From a bacterium (GTDB lineage Bacteria > Babelota > Babeliae > Babelales > RVW-14), in contig JAHFBQ010000006.1 in the NCBI GenBank assembly GCA_023249935.1, positions 11,888 to 34,868 on the forward strand: DNA of 22,981 nt. The letters are read 5' to 3'. Numbering within the stretch: the stretch's first letter is position 1; every line of letters starts with the position of its first letter. This document shows, one piece after another, positions 21,486 to 22,981 of this stretch. The notes beneath the pieces were generated by a model. That model was not told the origin of the DNA and searched no databases. It was given only the letters and a program-made list of their open reading frames with translations. Both the position numbers and the translations under genes were made by a program.

Positions 21486-22981
21486 TTACTTAGCTTCGCT
21501 ACGCATTTTCTGGTTCTTAAAAAGATCGACAAGCTCTTGTGCTGAAGTTGCGTCGGTTGCTGCTTTATCTGGCCGCTCACCCATAAATCTTGGAAACCGC
21601 AACGCTAAACCTCGACCAAGTAAACGATCCGCCGCTTTATGTGCTGGGGAAAACGTAATTTCATCTGCACGAATCATACAGACCTTGTGCGGAGTAATAA
21701 GAACATCAGGTACCAGCTCTTTACTACACTCAACGTTATGCGGCCACTGCTTGACCACAAGCTCATCACATGCTGCTCGTAAAGCAACCCATTCAATATC
21801 AGTAAGTCCTGTTCCAATTTTAGCAACTGATTGAAACACATCTGCAGCTGGGTCGTAAATACCAACCAGCAACGCTCCAATACCAAACTTTGCACGTTTA
21901 CCGGCGCCGGCATAGTAACCCAAGATAACACAATCGATGGTGTCATCAAGCGAACCGGTCTCTTGCCGCTTTAGCTTGATCCAATTTGAGTTGCGCTTGC
22001 CAGGGGTGTACACCGCATCTGGTCGCTTAACCACCAGCCCCTCTAAGCCTTGTGCAATATTTTTGAAAAAATAATTTTCTAATTCTACTGGCGTCGTCAC
22101 CGCACGCTCTTCAATAATCTGTAAAAACTCTTGCTGAGCACTTGTCAGTTTTTTAAAAAGCTTTTCCAACATCTCGCGCCGCTCAGCCTCAGTCTGCGTC
22201 AACAATGGTTCCCCATTGAGATAGAGTAAATCGAATGCAAAAAGCTTGAGTGGGAACTCTGTCGCCATGTCATCGATGCCATGTTTACGCTTACGCTTCA
22301 CCGTTTCTTGAAATGGCAAGAACGCCCCCGTGTTCACATCGAACGCGATTGCTTCGCCTTCAAAGATGAGCGACTCTACATCAAGCGCCGCCACAAGATG
22401 CCGCAAGTCAGGAAACATTTGGGACATATCCTGCATGTTGCGTGAGAAAAAATGCACATTTGGTTCAGCGCCCTTCCTTTTAATAACATGCACCTGCAAA
22501 CGAAATCCATCAAGTTTAGGTTGTGCAACACAGGGACCTAATTTTTCGATAATCAATTTTGCATCTGGCAGCCGCTCTGCGGCTGCAGGCCGCATAGGGA
22601 TCCCCGGCGTCACTGTAATCTTGCGCACCCCATCAACCCCATCACGCTTGAGTACCTCAACGAGCAGACCTTGATCAACGCAGGCGTTGTACGCTTGTTC
22701 AAGATCAGCACGCATCGATTTATCACCCGCCGCCATGTAAGAAAATGCATCAAGCAAGGTCATATCAGAAAAACCAAGGCGCAGGTCCCCGACAACAATG
22801 CGAAATAAAAATTTGAGACTCAGCCCATCGAGGCTGCATGCCATGCGCGAAAGCAACTGTTCTTTTTTGTCTTGCGATCCACTGCCACTCACCGCTTGCA
22901 ACATCAATAAAAATTTGTGCACACCTAGTACTGAAGTATCAAACGATTCAATGCCTGCTTGCAATGGCCTATCATGATTAA
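21486..22981 (-). CDS. ATP-dependent DNA ligase, N-terminus beyond the window
   Basis: This is an archaeal-type (LigB-like) ATP-dependent ligase that seals nicked DNA through an enzyme-AMP intermediate. Numbered from the TTG at 22964, the visible 492 residues show the end of the N-terminal DNA-binding domain (VVGDLRLGFSDMTLLDAFSY), motif I QPKLDGFRLQVH with the AMP-accepting Lys150, a motif III region (FFSRNMQDMSQMFPDL), FEGEAIAFD, LKLFAFDLLYLNG, motif V EGLVVKRPDAVYTPGKRN, NWIKLKR and a C-terminal OB-fold with FSPAHKAADRLLGRGLALRF. Family members have about 560-590 residues, and the frame is open to base 22981 without a start that makes sense, so roughly 95 N-terminal residues are missing. 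Bacteria normally rely on NAD-dependent LigA, so this is an additional or replacement ligase; no Ku or nuclease gene is adjacent in the window. Confidence 0.92.
   Translation of the reverse strand, partial: NHDRPLQAGIESFDTSVLGVHKFLLMLQAVSGSGSQDKKEQLLSRMACSLDGLSLKFLFRIVVGDLRLGFSDMTLLDAFSYMAAGDKSMRADLEQAYNACVDQGLLVEVLKRDGVDGVRKITVTPGIPMRPAAAERLPDAKLIIEKLGPCVAQPKLDGFRLQVHVIKRKGAEPNVHFFSRNMQDMSQMFPDLRHLVAALDVESLIFEGEAIAFDVNTGAFLPFQETVKRKRKHGIDDMATEFPLKLFAFDLLYLNGEPLLTQTEAERREMLEKLFKKLTSAQQEFLQIIEERAVTTPVELENYFFKNIAQGLEGLVVKRPDAVYTPGKRNSNWIKLKRQETGSLDDTIDCVILGYYAGAGKRAKFGIGALLVGIYDPAADVFQSVAKIGTGLTDIEWVALRAACDELVVKQWPHNVECSKELVPDVLITPHKVCMIRADEITFSPAHKAADRLLGRGLALRFPRFMGERPDKAATDATSAQELVDLFKNQKMRSEAK

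Noticed and set aside
1..22981. tRNA, rRNA or other structured RNA genes
   Set aside because: No cloverleaf with a TTCRA arm and no rRNA signature was seen in the intergenic regions.

Overview
The window looks like a chromosomal segment of a Gram-negative, probably host-associated bacterium. LpxI (lipid A) and HldE (ADP-heptose for LPS core) imply an LPS outer membrane, and MurD and FtsW imply septal peptidoglycan. Four genes encode exported proteins of no recognised function, one of them possibly ankyrin-like. An archaeal-type ATP-dependent DNA ligase, two copies of an AAA_14/DUF4143 ATPase and several decaying paralogs complete the picture. This would fit the candidate phylum Dependentiae (TM6) or a similar protist-associated lineage, but that placement is inference and no rRNA marker is present.

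Layout. (1) 1-8800 is mostly housekeeping: the 3' part of lpxI (+), a bidirectional terminator, a large exported protein (-), a murD-ftsW operon (-), two closely related RRM RNA-binding protein genes (-) with conserved promoters and leaders, and hldE (-). (2) 8801-16200 is an unstable accessory region built around relics of a family resembling 3-hexulose-6-phosphate synthase (HPS). One copy is intact (9005-9655). A second is reduced to an N-terminal piece (9681-9820) and a C-terminal piece (11183-11308) on either side of an intact AAA_14/DUF4143 ATPase. A third is a 3' fragment (15645-15968) sharing a 276-bp block with the first that looks identical by eye. Between them, on the minus strand, lies an exported protein related to the N-terminal half of PEP synthase, cut into two ORFs by one in-frame TAA. 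A probable group II intron 3'-end relic abuts the third HPS fragment. (3) 16201-21313 is a minus-strand block: a large exported protein with about ten Ala-rich 'GLELF' repeats, a small exported protein, and an eroded second copy of the AAA_14/DUF4143 ATPase. (4) 21486-22981 is an ATP-dependent DNA ligase that runs off the right edge.

The strongest observations are: the HPS-like family lacks the catalytic aspartates; one HPS paralog has had its middle replaced by an ATPase cassette; the 276-bp block has sharp edges between diverged homologous sequence, which suggests gene conversion; the exported PEP-synthase-like gene carries a nonsense codon and shares its repeat module with the next exported protein; and the two RRM genes carry nearly the same long leader, with a hairpin that could hide the ribosome binding site. 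No rRNA, tRNA or CRISPR was seen. No gap between genes exceeds about 300 bases.
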